Below the pieces are notes generated by a model. The model searched no databases, had not been told where the DNA came from, and saw only the letters and a program-made list of their open reading frames with translations. The position numbers were made by a program, and so were the translations under genes. Below, in pieces: positions 18,790 to 27,189 of a stretch of 64,000 bases of DNA. The DNA lies in assembly GCF_014650115.1 (NCBI RefSeq), contig NZ_BMUI01000003.1, positions 1 to 64,000 on the forward strand. The letters are read 5' to 3'. Position 1 is the stretch's first letter; the number at the start of each line of letters is the position of its first letter. Source of the stretch: Streptomyces olivaceoviridis. Its GTDB lineage: Bacteria; Actinomycetota; Actinomycetes; Streptomycetales; Streptomycetaceae.

Positions 18790-18885
18790 ATGCTCGCGAA
18801 CTTGGCACCCACCTCGACCCGCACCGCCGGGTCCCTCGGTGCCGCCCGCGCGCGCTGTAGCTGTTGTTGCTGTTCCAGCTGTTGA
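18790..18885 (+). CDS. Cysteine-rich leader peptide (uORF) ahead of cysteine dioxygenase
   Basis: A 31-codon reading frame from the ATG at 18790 to the TGA at 18885, shorter than a normal ORF cut-off. It begins MLANLAPTSTRTAGSLGAAR and ends CSCCCCSSC, with six Cys codons in the last nine. Such a run in a short upstream frame is the mark of a translational attenuator that senses charged tRNA-Cys, as described for poly-cysteine leaderless uORFs in mycobacteria. The predicted transcription start coincides with the ATG and there is no Shine-Dalgarno sequence, also fitting leaderless translation. The gene 175 bp downstream degrades cysteine, which makes the regulatory sense clear. Function is inferred, the reading frame is seen. 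Confidence 0.75.
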   Translation: MLANLAPTSTRTAGSLGAARARCSCCCCSSC

Positions 18886-18969
18886 GCCAAGCCGCTCCGG
18901 CTGTCCCCGAGCCCATCCCGGCCCGGCCGCGTCTCCACGCTTCGTGATCCCTCATCCAGGGCACCCCGC

Positions 18970-18988
18970 CCGCCCGTGACCCGGGCGG
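18970..18988 (+). promoter_or_regulatory. Hairpin between leader peptide and cysteine dioxygenase
   Basis: A 7-bp GC-only stem (CCGCCCG with CGGGCGG) closes a 5-base loop 84 bp after the leader-peptide stop. It is a candidate for the attenuator or for a structure controlled by ribosome stalling. It could also be chance in such GC-rich sequence. Confidence 0.35.
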
Positions 18989-19059
18989 ACCGTGCGCGTC
19001 ACCCAGCACCACACCCCGGCTCCAGCCCCCCACTCTTCACCGAGGACCACCGAACCCCG

Positions 19060-19614
19060 ATGAACAGCGACAACGACCTCCAGATCGCCGGCGACATCCT
19101 CGAAGTCCCGCACCTGCTCCAGCCGCCGCGCGAGCACCCGGCCACGGTCGCCGAGTTCGCGGGCCTCGCCCGCTCGATCGCCGCCGACCGCGCCCAGTGG
19201 GCGCACCTCGTCCGTTACGACGCCACCACCCGCTGGTACCACCGGCTGCGCACCGGCCCCGGCTACGAGGTGTGGCTGCTGTCCTGGGTCCCCGGGCAGG
19301 GCAGTGGGCGGCACGACCACGGGCGCTCGTCCGGCGTCCTCACCGTCCTGGAGGGCACCCTCACCGAACGCACCGAGCGCGGCACGCACGCGCTGTCGGC
19401 GGGCGCGCAGCGGGTGTTCGCGCCGGGCTACGTCCACGAGGTCGTCAACGACGCGCTGGAACCGGCGGTCAGCCTGCACGTGTACTACCCCGGCCTGACC
19501 GAGATGCCCATGCACACCTCTCCCCACTGCGAGGCGCGCGACAAGGCGCGCGACAAGGCGCACGACGAGGCGCACGGCGAGGCGCACGGCGGGGCGCGTC
19601 CGGTGACTGCCTGA
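19060..19614 (+). CDS. Cysteine dioxygenase, type I cupin
   Basis: A 184-residue enzyme from the ATG at 19060. It oxidises cysteine to cysteine sulfinate with O2 and non-haem iron, removing excess cysteine. The cupin core contains the three iron ligands H85 and H87 (GRHDHGRSSG) and H140 (SLHVYYPGL), plus H126 in YVHEVVND. Unlike the mammalian enzyme there is no Cys cross-linked to Tyr at the corresponding place. The last 25 residues are an odd charged tail, EARDKARDKAHDEAHGEA and so on, made by a 12-bp DNA repeat. fbiA follows 34 bp later on the same strand. Confidence 0.9.
   Translation: MNSDNDLQIAGDILEVPHLLQPPREHPATVAEFAGLARSIAADRAQWAHLVRYDATTRWYHRLRTGPGYEVWLLSWVPGQGSGRHDHGRSSGVLTVLEGTLTERTERGTHALSAGAQRVFAPGYVHEVVNDALEPAVSLHVYYPGLTEMPMHTSPHCEARDKARDKAHDEAHGEAHGGARPVTA
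19531..19590 (+). repeat. 12-bp tandem repeat, five units, in the cysteine dioxygenase tail
   Basis: Five head-to-tail 12-bp units of the form (G/A)AGGCGC(G/A)CG(A/G)C encode a 20-residue alternation of Glu/Lys, Ala, Arg/His and Asp/Gly after the conserved cupin domain. The repeated histidines and acids could bind metal, but no such function is known. Confidence 0.9.
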
Positions 19615-19648
19615 CGCGTTGTCGGACCGGCCTGCGAGACTTGCTCCC

Positions 19649-20608
19649 ATGCGCATTGTGGTTCTGGCAGGCGGCATCGGCGGTGCCCGTTTCCTGCGCG
19701 GTCTGAAGCGGGCCGTGCCGGACGCGGACGTCACGGTCATCGGCAACACCGGCGACGACATCCACCTCTTCGGGCTCAAGGTCTGCCCGGACCTGGACAC
19801 GGTGATGTACACGCTGGGCGGCGGCATCAACGAGGAGCAGGGCTGGGGGCGGACGGACGAGACCTTCCACCTCAAGGAGGAGCTGGCGGCCTACGGCGTC
19901 GGCCCGGAATGGTTCGGGCTCGGCGACCGGGACTTCGCCACGCACATCGTGCGGACGCAGATGCTGGGCGCCGGCTATCCGCTGAGCGCGGTCACCGAGG
20001 CGCTGTGCGACCGCTGGAAGCCGGGCGTGCGGCTGATCCCGATGACCGACGACCGCGTCGAGACGCACGTGGCCGTCGAGCTGGACGGGGAGCGCAAGGC
20101 GATCCACTTCCAGGAGTACTGGGTGCGGCTGCGGGCCTCCGTCCCGGCCGGGGCGGTCGTCCCGGTCGGCGCCGAGCAGGCCAAACCGGCCCCGGGCGTG
20201 CTGGAGGCCATCGCCGAGGCGGACGTGATCCTCTTCCCGCCGTCCAACCCGGTCGTGTCCATCGGCACGATCCTCGCCGTGCCCGGCATCCGCGAGGCCA
20301 TCGCCGAGGCGGGCGTGCCCGTGGTCGGCCTGTCCCCGATCGTCGGCGACGCGCCCGTGCGCGGCATGGCCGACAAGGTGCTGGCCGCCGTCGGCGTGGA
20401 GTCCACGGCTGCCGCGGTCGCCGAGCACTACGGCTCCGGGCTGCTGGACGGCTGGCTGGTCGACACCGTCGACGCGGGCGCGGTCGAGCGGGTCGAGGCG
20501 GACGGCATCCGCTGCCGGGCCGTACCGCTGATGATGACCGACGTGGACGCGGCGGCGCGGATGGCACGGGAGGCGCTGGCGCTGGCCGAGGAGGTGCGGG
20601 GGGCGTGA
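19649..20608 (+). CDS. fbiA: 2-phospho-L-lactate / phosphoenolpyruvyl transferase of coenzyme F420 synthesis
   Basis: A 319-residue CofD/FbiA protein from the ATG at 19649. It joins the activated three-carbon moiety (from phosphoenolpyruvate in actinobacteria) to the deazaflavin Fo, giving F420-0 or its dehydro form. The N-terminal glycine loop [20 protein letters not shown], the following [22 protein letters not shown] region (in parts: [17 protein letters not shown]) and [11 protein letters not shown] near 205 are the family's substrate-binding motifs. Its stop overlaps the fbiB start (GTGA), so the two are translationally coupled. Confidence 0.95.
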   Translation: MRIVVLAGGIGGARFLRGLKRAVPDADVTVIGNTGDDIHLFGLKVCPDLDTVMYTLGGGINEEQGWGRTDETFHLKEELAAYGVGPEWFGLGDRDFATHIVRTQMLGAGYPLSAVTEALCDRWKPGVRLIPMTDDRVETHVAVELDGERKAIHFQEYWVRLRASVPAGAVVPVGAEQAKPAPGVLEAIAEADVILFPPSNPVVSIGTILAVPGIREAIAEAGVPVVGLSPIVGDAPVRGMADKVLAAVGVESTAAAVAEHYGSGLLDGWLVDTVDAGAVERVEADGIRCRAVPLMMTDVDAAARMAREALALAEEVRGA

Positions 20609-21930
20609 GCGACACGGCGTCCGCCGGGGCCGGACGGCCCGGGTACCGCGTCTGGGCCCTGCCCGGCATCCCCGAGGTGCGGCCGGGCGACGACCTCGCC
20701 AAGCTGATCGCCGCGACCGAGCCGGGACTGGCCGACGGGGATGTGCTGATCGTCACCTCGAAGATCGTCTCCAAGGCCGAGGGCCGGGTCGTGCGGGCGG
20801 CCGACCGGGAGGCCGCGATCGACGCCGAGACGGTCCGGGTCGTGGCCCGGCGCGGCCCGCTGCGCATCGTGGAGAACCGGCAGGGCCTGGTCATGGCCGC
20901 CGCCGGGGTCGACGCCTCCAACACTCCCGCCGGGACCGTGCTCCTGCTGCCCGAGGACCCGGACGCGTCCGCGCGCGCGATCCGGGCCGGCCTGCGCGCC
21001 GCCCTCGGCGTCGACGTCGGCGTCGTCGTCAGTGACACGTTCGGGCGGCCCTGGCGCGCGGGGCTCACCGATGTCGCGATCGGCGCCGCCGGGGTGCGCG
21101 TGCTGGACGACCTGCGCGGGGGCACGGACGGGTACGGCAACCCGCTCAGCGCGACCGTCGTCGCCACGGCGGACGAGCTGGCCGCCGCCGGTGATCTGGT
21201 CAAGGGCAAGGCGGCGGGCCTGCCGGTGGCCGTGGTGCGCGGGCTGCCCCACACCGTGGCCGACGAGCACGGGGAGGGGGCCCGGGCCCTGGTGCGCGGC
21301 GCGCGGGACGACATGTTCCGGCTCGGCACCTCCGAGGCCGTGCGGGAGGCCGTGGCCCAGCGCCGCACCGTGCGGGCGTTCACCGACGAGCCGGTGGACC
21401 CCGGCGCGGTCCGGCGCGCGGTGGCCGCCGCCGTCACCGCGCCCGCCCCGCACCACACCACGCCGTGGCGGTTCGTGCTGCTGGAGTCGGAGGAGTCGCG
21501 GGTACGGCTGCTCGACGCGATGCGGGACGCCTGGATCGAGGACCTGCGCCGGGACGGCAAGAGCGAGGAGTCCGTCGCGAAGCGGATCCGGCGCGGTGAC
21601 GTGCTGCGCAACGCCCCGTACCTGGTCGTGCCGTGCCTCGTCATGGACGGCTCGCACACCTACGGCGACGCCCGGCGGGACGGTGCCGAGCGGGAGATGT
21701 TCGTCGTCGCGATGGGCGCGGGCGTGCAGAACCTGCTGGTCGCGCTGGCCGGGGAGCGGCTGGGCTCGGCGTGGGTGTCGTCCACGATGTTCTGCCGGGA
21801 CGTGGTGCGCGAGGTGCTTCGGCTGCCGGCGCACTGGGATCCGATGGGCGCGGTGGCGGTCGGTCACCCGGCGGAGGAGCCGAGACCGCGGCCCGAGCGG
21901 GACGCGGGGGCGTTCCTGGAGGTGCGGTGA
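20605..21930 (+). CDS. fbiB: Bifunctional coenzyme F420 biosynthesis protein FbiB
   Basis: A 441-residue protein starting with the GTG at 20605, which overlaps fbiA by four bases. Residues 1-245 form the CofE-like F420-0:gamma-glutamyl ligase ([33 protein letters not shown]), which adds the poly-glutamate tail. Residues about 250-441 form an FMN-dependent nitroreductase-like domain ([34 protein letters not shown]) that reduces dehydro-F420-0. The two-domain fusion is typical of actinobacteria. A glycosylase gene follows after 112 bp. Confidence 0.95.
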   Translation: MSDTASAGAGRPGYRVWALPGIPEVRPGDDLAKLIAATEPGLADGDVLIVTSKIVSKAEGRVVRAADREAAIDAETVRVVARRGPLRIVENRQGLVMAAAGVDASNTPAGTVLLLPEDPDASARAIRAGLRAALGVDVGVVVSDTFGRPWRAGLTDVAIGAAGVRVLDDLRGGTDGYGNPLSATVVATADELAAAGDLVKGKAAGLPVAVVRGLPHTVADEHGEGARALVRGARDDMFRLGTSEAVREAVAQRRTVRAFTDEPVDPGAVRRAVAAAVTAPAPHHTTPWRFVLLESEESRVRLLDAMRDAWIEDLRRDGKSEESVAKRIRRGDVLRNAPYLVVPCLVMDGSHTYGDARRDGAEREMFVVAMGAGVQNLLVALAGERLGSAWVSSTMFCRDVVREVLRLPAHWDPMGAVAVGHPAEEPRPRPERDAGAFLEVR

Positions 21931-22042
21931 GTTCGACGCGGCCCGGTCCGCTCCGGGGCGGCACCGGTGACGCGTCGAGCGCCTAGTCTCGTAGACGGCA
22001 CCGGCACGGCACCGCACCCCTCGGACTCATAGGAACCCCTTC

Positions 22043-23065
22043 GTGGCAGGACGTTTCCCCCAGCGGCCCACGCGTACGACCGTGCGCGGCGGGCATGTCG
22101 CCGTGCCCGCGGGGGCCGCCGCCGGGATACCACGGCAGGCGGTCGCGCCCGCGCGGGTACGGCGGTGGGTGCCCAAGGGGCCGCTGGACCTCGGGCTGAC
22201 CCTCGGGCCGCTGCGGCGCGGTCCCGCCGACCCGACGTTCCGGGCCACGGCCGACGGCTCCGTGTGGCGGGCCTGCCGTACGCCCGCCGGGCCGGGGACG
22301 CTGCGGGTGCGGGCGCAGGGCGATGAGGTGCTCGGCGAGGCGTGGGGGCCGGGTGCCGCGTGGCTGCTGGAGCAGTTGCCGGAGCTGCTCGGTGCCGGTG
22401 ACGATCCCGAGGCGTTCGTGCCGCGGCACCGGCTGGTCGCGCTGGCGTGGCACCGGCGGCCGGGGCTGCGGCTGACCCGGACCGGGCTGGTGCTGGAGTC
22501 GCTGATCCCGTCCGTGCTGGAGCAGAAGGTCACCACCGACGAGGCGTACCGGGCGTGGCGGCGGCTCGTCCGGAGGTTCGGGGAGCCGGCGCCGGGCCCC
22601 GCGGGGGTCGGCGAGCGGCCGATGTGGGTGATGCCGGAGCCGCGGACCTGGGCGCTGGTTCCGTCGTGGGAGTGGCACCGGGCCGGGGTCGACGACAAGC
22701 GGGCGTCCACGATTCTGCGGGCCGTACGGGTCGCTGCGCGGCTGGAGCAGGCGGTGGGGATGCCGGCGGACGAGGCTCGGGCGCGGTTGGAGGTCGTGCC
22801 GGGGGTGGGGCCGTGGACGTCGGCGGAAGTGGTGCAGCGCAGTCATGGGGCGGCGGACGCGGTGACCGTGGGGGACCTGCATCTGCCCGGGATCGTGGGG
22901 TGGGCGCTGGCGGGGGACCGGGAGGCCGACGATGCGGAGATGCTGCGCTTGCTTGAGCCGTATGCCGGGCAGCGGCATCGGGCGGCTCGGTTGATCCTGC
23001 TGAGCGGGCACGTACCGGCGCGACGTAAGCCGAAGATGCGGCGGGTGGACATCGGGTTGCTGTGA
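22043..23065 (+). CDS. DNA-3-methyladenine glycosylase-like protein (AlkA/HhH-GPD)
   Basis: A 340-residue protein from the GTG at 22043 with AGGA nine bases before it. The N-terminal half (about 1-150) is an AlkA-like beta domain rich in Gly and Arg. The C-terminal half has the HhH-GPD fold: LIPSVLEQKVTTDEAYRAWR, then the hairpin LEVVPGVGPWTSAEVVQ near 252-268 and the following AVTVGDLHLPG, where the Asp sits at the position of the catalytic acid. It should remove alkylated bases in base-excision repair. No iron-sulphur cluster motif is present, as for AlkA. The substrate is not determinable. Confidence 0.85.
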   Translation: MAGRFPQRPTRTTVRGGHVAVPAGAAAGIPRQAVAPARVRRWVPKGPLDLGLTLGPLRRGPADPTFRATADGSVWRACRTPAGPGTLRVRAQGDEVLGEAWGPGAAWLLEQLPELLGAGDDPEAFVPRHRLVALAWHRRPGLRLTRTGLVLESLIPSVLEQKVTTDEAYRAWRRLVRRFGEPAPGPAGVGERPMWVMPEPRTWALVPSWEWHRAGVDDKRASTILRAVRVAARLEQAVGMPADEARARLEVVPGVGPWTSAEVVQRSHGAADAVTVGDLHLPGIVGWALAGDREADDAEMLRLLEPYAGQRHRAARLILLSGHVPARRKPKMRRVDIGLL

Positions 23066-23224
23066 CCCGGCGCGGTCTGGGCAACCGGCCTCGCTTGCCG
23101 GCGCCGGCGGGGTGCCTCTCCCGGAGGGACCCCCAGCCCACCCGCAGCGGCACGACTGCCCGCAGCTACACGGGTACGGGGCTGGCCGTAGAACGGCGCA
23201 CGGCACTGTGCGGCCGACGGCGGT

Positions 23225-23252
23225 GCAGTTCCCCAGGGTCGCGGGGAACTGC
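23225..23252. terminator. Bidirectional hairpin between the glycosylase and manC genes
   Basis: Perfect 10-bp arms GCAGTTCCCC and GGGGAACTGC close an 8-base loop. The same GTTCCCCGC-type hairpin is a frequent intergenic element in Streptomyces. It serves two convergent genes. Confidence 0.8.
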
Positions 23253-23308
23253 GCGGGTGACCCACCACGGGCCGCGGACGACCTCCGGCGGCTTGCACCC
23301 TGGCGGGC

Positions 23309-23363
23309 CGACGGCATCCGGCGGGTGGGGCCCCTGGCCAGTCGACGGCATCCGGCGGGTGGG
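23309..23363. repeat. Direct repeat in the convergent intergenic region
   Basis: CGACGGCATCCGGCGGGTGGG occurs exactly at 23309-23329 and 23343-23363, each followed by a GC-rich CCCTGG. The 362-bp gap (23066-23428) otherwise holds only the hairpin at 23225-23252 and no convincing gene. Confidence 0.8.
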
Positions 23364-23428
23364 CCCCCTGGGCGACGGGGGTCCGGGGGCGTACCTCCAT
23401 GGGCGGCGGCCGAGGCTCCGGGTGCCCT

Positions 23429-24511
23429 CTACTGGTCGGAAGAGAAACGCACCGCTCCCGCCGGGATCCGGGCATCGCACCAGACCCGCGCGCCGTCGCG
23501 GAGCTCGTTGTCGGCGCCCACGATCGCCCCGTCGCCGATGACCGTCCCGGTGAGGACGGAGCGTTCGCCGACGCGGGCGCGGGTGCCGATGAGGGAGTCG
23601 GTGATGACGGCGCCGGGTTCGATGACGGCGCCCGGCAGGATCGTGGAGCCGAAGATCCGCGCGCCCTGCGCCACGAACGCGCCCTCGCCCACCACCGTGC
23701 CGCCCGTCAGCTTGGCGTCGGGCGCCACCGTGGCCGTCGGCAGCACGAGCTGGTCGCCGCAGCGGCCGGGGACCGCCGGGGACGGGGCCCGGCCCAGGAC
23801 CAGGTCGGCCGAGCCGCGGACGAAGGCGGCCGGGGTGCCGAGGTCCAGCCAGTAGGTGGAGTCGACCATGCCTTGCAGATGGGCGCCGGCCGCCAGGAGG
23901 CCGGGGAAGGTCTCGCGTTCCACGGACACCGGGCGGCCCGCCGGGATGGTGTCGATGACCGAGCGGCGGAAGACGTACGCCCCCGCGTTGATCTGGTCGG
24001 TGACGATCTCCTCCGGCGTCTGCGGCTTCTCCAGGAAGGCCAGGACGCGGCCGGTCCCGTCCGTGGGCACGAGCCCGTAGGCGCGCGGGTCCGTCACCTG
24101 CGTCAGATGGAGCGAGACGTCCGCGCCCGTCGACTCGTGGGTGTCCACGAGGGCCCTGATGTCCAGCCCCGTCAGGATGTCCCCGTTGAAGATCAGCACC
24201 GGGTCGTCGGGGCCGGAGTGCAGTCGGGCGGCGACGTTGCGGATGGCTCCGCCCGTGCCGAGCGGCTCCTCCTCCGTCACGTACTCGATGTGCAGGCCCA
24301 GCGCGGAGCCGTCGCCGAAGTACGGCTCGAAGACCTCGGCCAGATAGCTGGTGGCGAGGACGATGTGCTCGACGCCCGCCGCTCGCGCCCGCGCCAGCTG
24401 GTGGGTGAGGAACGGCACCCCGGCGGCCGGGACCATCGGCTTGGGTGTGTGCACCGTGAGCGGCCGCAGCCGGGTGCCTTTGCCGCCGACCAGGAGGATC
24501 GCTTCTGTCAC
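23429..24511 (-). CDS. manC: Mannose-1-phosphate guanylyltransferase
   Basis: A 360-residue nucleotidyltransferase. The start is taken at the GTG (24511) directly before TEAILLVGGKGTRLRPLT; a longer ATG start at 24556 is possible. It should make GDP-mannose from mannose-1-P and GTP. The nucleotidyltransferase domain (1-235) has the signature loop GGKGTRLRPLT, then KPMVPAAGVPFL and EEPLGTGGAIRNV. The C-terminal 120 residues form a left-handed beta helix of hexapeptide repeats (GTVVGEGAFVAQGARI and similar). The fold alone cannot exclude another NDP-sugar; the manA/manB context supports GDP-mannose. The symbol follows the mycobacterial orthologue from memory. Confidence 0.85.
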   Translation of the reverse strand: MTEAILLVGGKGTRLRPLTVHTPKPMVPAAGVPFLTHQLARARAAGVEHIVLATSYLAEVFEPYFGDGSALGLHIEYVTEEEPLGTGGAIRNVAARLHSGPDDPVLIFNGDILTGLDIRALVDTHESTGADVSLHLTQVTDPRAYGLVPTDGTGRVLAFLEKPQTPEEIVTDQINAGAYVFRRSVIDTIPAGRPVSVERETFPGLLAAGAHLQGMVDSTYWLDLGTPAAFVRGSADLVLGRAPSPAVPGRCGDQLVLPTATVAPDAKLTGGTVVGEGAFVAQGARIFGSTILPGAVIEPGAVITDSLIGTRARVGERSVLTGTVIGDGAIVGADNELRDGARVWCDARIPAGAVRFSSDQ

Positions 24512-24666
24512 CTGTCGTCTCTGCTTCCTGCCGGGACCGGCCGAACTACTCGTCACACTCGTTTCGGCCGGTCAGTGTATGCAGACCGTGCGACGACGCC
24601 CTCGATGGCCGCGCGGTGTCCCGCGAGATCGGCGTGCGGTTTCCCCCGACCGCCCCCGCTCGGGCC

Positions 24667-26184
24667 TCAGCGCCCCTGGTAGCCCGCCGCGCTGGAGCGG
24701 GCCGTGCCGAGCTTGGCGTAGAGCCGCTTGCCGGGGCACTCGGTGGCGAACCCGTCGCGATGGCCGGAGATCACGTTCAGCCGTACGTTCTTCCCCTTGG
24801 GGTAGAGATTCCCACCGCCCGACGTGAGATATGTCTTTCCCCTCGGATCGACCCCATAGAGCCCGAGCTTCCACGCGGTGAGCCGGGCGATGGCCTTCAC
24901 CGCGGCGCTCGACGGCTTGGTCGCGCCGTACGTGCCGATCACCGCGATGCCCATGCTGTTGGTGTTGAACCCGAGGGTGTGCGCGCCGAGCACCGCCTTG
25001 GCGACGCCCCCGGCCCGGCCCTCGTAGAGGGTTCCGCACTTGTCGACGAGGAAGTTGTAGCCGATGTCCCGCCAGCCCATGCTCTTCACGTGGTAGCGGT
25101 AGATACCGCGGATGACGGAGGGGGCCTGGGCACAGGTGTACGCGTTGCCCGTGGCGGTGTGGTGGACGAAGGCCGCCTTGATCTTCTTCGTGTGGACGAA
25201 CCCGCGCTCGCGCAGTGACTCGTCCGCGCCCCAGCCCCGGCGCGTGACGATCCGCGGGCGCGGCCCGATGTACGGCTTCCCCCGCACCGGTCCCTGGAGG
25301 CGGGTCAGCTCCTGTTCGGTGGCCGACCGGTCCCGTTCCGGGATCGCGGTGGCGCCGAACCCGGTGATGTCCGCGTTGGCGGCCGAGGCGGCCAGCGCGG
25401 CCTCCGTGTCCAGGGCGGTACGGGGCGGGTCGTCGCCGCGCGGGTTCCCGGGCAGCCCCTCACCGGTCATCCGGCCCTGGCCGCCCCCGGGATCCACCAA
25501 CTCCAGCCGCAGCCCCGGCGGCAGCGACGCCCCCGGACCGCCGGCCCGCTCCCCGGACGGGAGCCCGGTGCCGTCCCCGCGGCCCGGCCCGGCCGCCCGC
25601 ACCCGCACGTCCACACCGTCGGAGTCCCCCACCCACAGCGGCGCCGTCGCCCCGCGCACCCGCCGGGACGAGCCCTCCTCCGTGTCCGGGTCGGCGCCGT
25701 GGTCGGCGTGGTGCGCCTCGACGTCCTGCCAGCCGGACCACTGCCCCGTCACGGCGGACCGGGTGCGCACCCGCACCTGTCCCCGCAGTTCGGTGCCCGG
25801 GTCGTCCCAGACCACGCCGACCAGCGCGAACCGGTCGAGGCCGGTGCGGTACAGCCCCTGTTCCGGGGCTCCGCCGAGGACCCGCTCCCGGGAGAGCGGG
25901 ACGAGCGGCAGCGACCGGGTGCTGCCCGGGACCGCGGCCTGACCCCAGCCGGTCGCGGTGGTCACGGCGGTCGCAGCGGTCGCGGCGGAGACGGGCGCGG
26001 TCGCGGCGGTCGCGGCGGAGACGGGCGCGGTCGCGGCGGTCGCGGGCGCGGTCGCGGCGGTCGCGGGCGCGGCGGGAGCGAGCGCGAGGGCCGTGGCGAA
26101 GGTGAGGCCGATCGAACAGGTGGCGAGCGGGGAGACGCCAGGACAGGAGGTGAGGAATCCACGCATGTGCATGATCTTGGACAT
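24667..26184 (-). CDS. Secreted PGRP-type N-acetylmuramoyl-L-alanine amidase
   Basis: A 505-residue protein if it starts at the ATG at 26184; ATGs at 26208 and 26166 are alternatives. It has an N-terminal signal peptide followed by an Ala/Thr-rich segment from tandem repeats. A beta-rich middle region of about 200 residues contains a WSGWQDVE motif. The C-terminal domain of about 190 residues is a peptidoglycan-recognition amidase: RIVTRRGWGADES, KAAFVHHTATGN (zinc His), WRDIGYNFLVDKCGTLYEGR and VISGHRDGFATECPGKRLY (second zinc His and the Cys ligand). It should cut the lactyl-Ala bond of peptidoglycan outside the cell. It is divergent from the AMP-ligase-like gene across 111 bp. Confidence 0.9.
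   Translation of the reverse strand: MSKIMHMRGFLTSCPGVSPLATCSIGLTFATALALAPAAPATAATAPATAATAPVSAATAATAPVSAATAATAVTTATGWGQAAVPGSTRSLPLVPLSRERVLGGAPEQGLYRTGLDRFALVGVVWDDPGTELRGQVRVRTRSAVTGQWSGWQDVEAHHADHGADPDTEEGSSRRVRGATAPLWVGDSDGVDVRVRAAGPGRGDGTGLPSGERAGGPGASLPPGLRLELVDPGGGQGRMTGEGLPGNPRGDDPPRTALDTEAALAASAANADITGFGATAIPERDRSATEQELTRLQGPVRGKPYIGPRPRIVTRRGWGADESLRERGFVHTKKIKAAFVHHTATGNAYTCAQAPSVIRGIYRYHVKSMGWRDIGYNFLVDKCGTLYEGRAGGVAKAVLGAHTLGFNTNSMGIAVIGTYGATKPSSAAVKAIARLTAWKLGLYGVDPRGKTYLTSGGGNLYPKGKNVRLNVISGHRDGFATECPGKRLYAKLGTARSSAAGYQGR
25981..26075 (-). repeat. 30-bp and 21-bp tandem repeats behind the amidase signal peptide
   Basis: A 30-bp unit (CGCGGCGGAGACGGGCGCGG and ten more bases) is repeated exactly at 25981-26010 and 26011-26040. 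It is followed by a 21-bp subunit at 26041-26061 and its partial copy. They encode the alternating ATAATAPVSAATAAT linker of the amidase. Slippage would change only linker length in multiples of three. Confidence 0.9.
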
Positions 26185-26295
26185 AGCCATACATATCTGT
26201 CCATCCATGAACTGACGGCCTGTCGGGAGACGTTCCGCCGAACCGGTGGCCCCACCGCCCGCCGCGCACGCGCGCCCGCGCGTACCCTGTCCCGG

Positions 26296-27051
26296 GTGAA
26301 CGCCACCGATCGCACCCCTGCCGACCTGCTGACTTCCGCACTCGCCGCGGATCCCGGCCGCCCGCTGGTGACCTTCTACGACGACGCCACGGGCGAGCGC
26401 GTCGAACTGTCCGTGGCCACCTTCGCCAATTGGGTGGCCAAGACCGCCAACCTCCTCCAGGGCGACCTCGCCGCCGGACCCGGCGACCGGGTCGCGGTGC
26501 TGCTGCCCGCGCACTGGCAGACGGCGGTGTGGCTGCTGGCCTGTTCGTCGGTGGGTGCGGTCGCGGACGTCGCCGGGGACCCGGCGGCGGCCGACGTCGT
26601 CGTGAGCGGGCCGGACTCGCTCGACGCGGCGCGCGCCTGCACCGGTGAGCGAGTGGCGCTGGCGCTGCGGCCGTTGGGCGGGCGTTTCCCGCAGACTCCT
26701 CCCGGGTTCATCGACTACGCCGTGGAAGTCCCGGGTCAGGGCGACCGGTTCGCCCCGTTCGCCCCGGTGGATCCGGAGGAGCCGGCGCTCATCGTCGCCG
26801 GGCGGGAGTTCAGCGGGGCCGAGGTCGTCGAGCGGGCCGCTTCCGAAGCGGGGGCGCTCGGGCTCACGGGTCCCGGGTCACGGTTGCTGTCGGGGCTGCC
26901 GTACGACACCTGGGAGGGGCTGAGCGCGGGGCTCTTCTCGCCGCTGGCCGTCGGCGGGTCGGTGGTGCTGTGCCGGAACCTGGACCGGCTGGACGAGGAG
27001 GCGCTCGCCAAGCGGGTGGAGAGCGAGAGGGTGACCACGGTGCTGCGCTAG
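26296..27051 (+). CDS. TIGR03089-family protein, truncated AMP-dependent ligase-like
   Basis: A 251-residue protein from the GTG at 26296. It resembles the N-terminal part of acyl-CoA/AMP-forming ligases: RPLVTFYDDATGERVELS followed by LLQGDLAAGPGDRVAVLLPAHWQTAVWLLACSS (seen in parts: GDRVAVLLP, WQTAVWLLAC). It lacks the C-terminal half and the adenylate-forming phosphate loop. The family is recognised as TIGR03089 in actinobacteria and is always this short, so it is not a broken gene. No reaction is known. It precedes the LCP cluster by 138 bp on the same strand, a conserved association in Streptomyces. Confidence 0.8.
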   Translation: MNATDRTPADLLTSALAADPGRPLVTFYDDATGERVELSVATFANWVAKTANLLQGDLAAGPGDRVAVLLPAHWQTAVWLLACSSVGAVADVAGDPAAADVVVSGPDSLDAARACTGERVALALRPLGGRFPQTPPGFIDYAVEVPGQGDRFAPFAPVDPEEPALIVAGREFSGAEVVERAASEAGALGLTGPGSRLLSGLPYDTWEGLSAGLFSPLAVGGSVVLCRNLDRLDEEALAKRVESERVTTVLR

Positions 27052-27189
27052 GTCCCGTCCCCGAACCCCGCCTTCCGGGCGGTGCCGTCACCCGACTGGA
27101 GCAGCAAAGGGCGCCTCCCCCTCCCCCGCCCCGCCATCGTCGTAAGTGCAGGACGCGCCGCTCGTACGCCATGAGGGGATGGCCCTACC

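Noticed and set aside
24512..24556. Longer start for manC at 24556
   Set aside because: The extra 15 residues are not part of the nucleotidyltransferase fold and the GTG directly before TEAILLVGG fits the family start better; not excluded.
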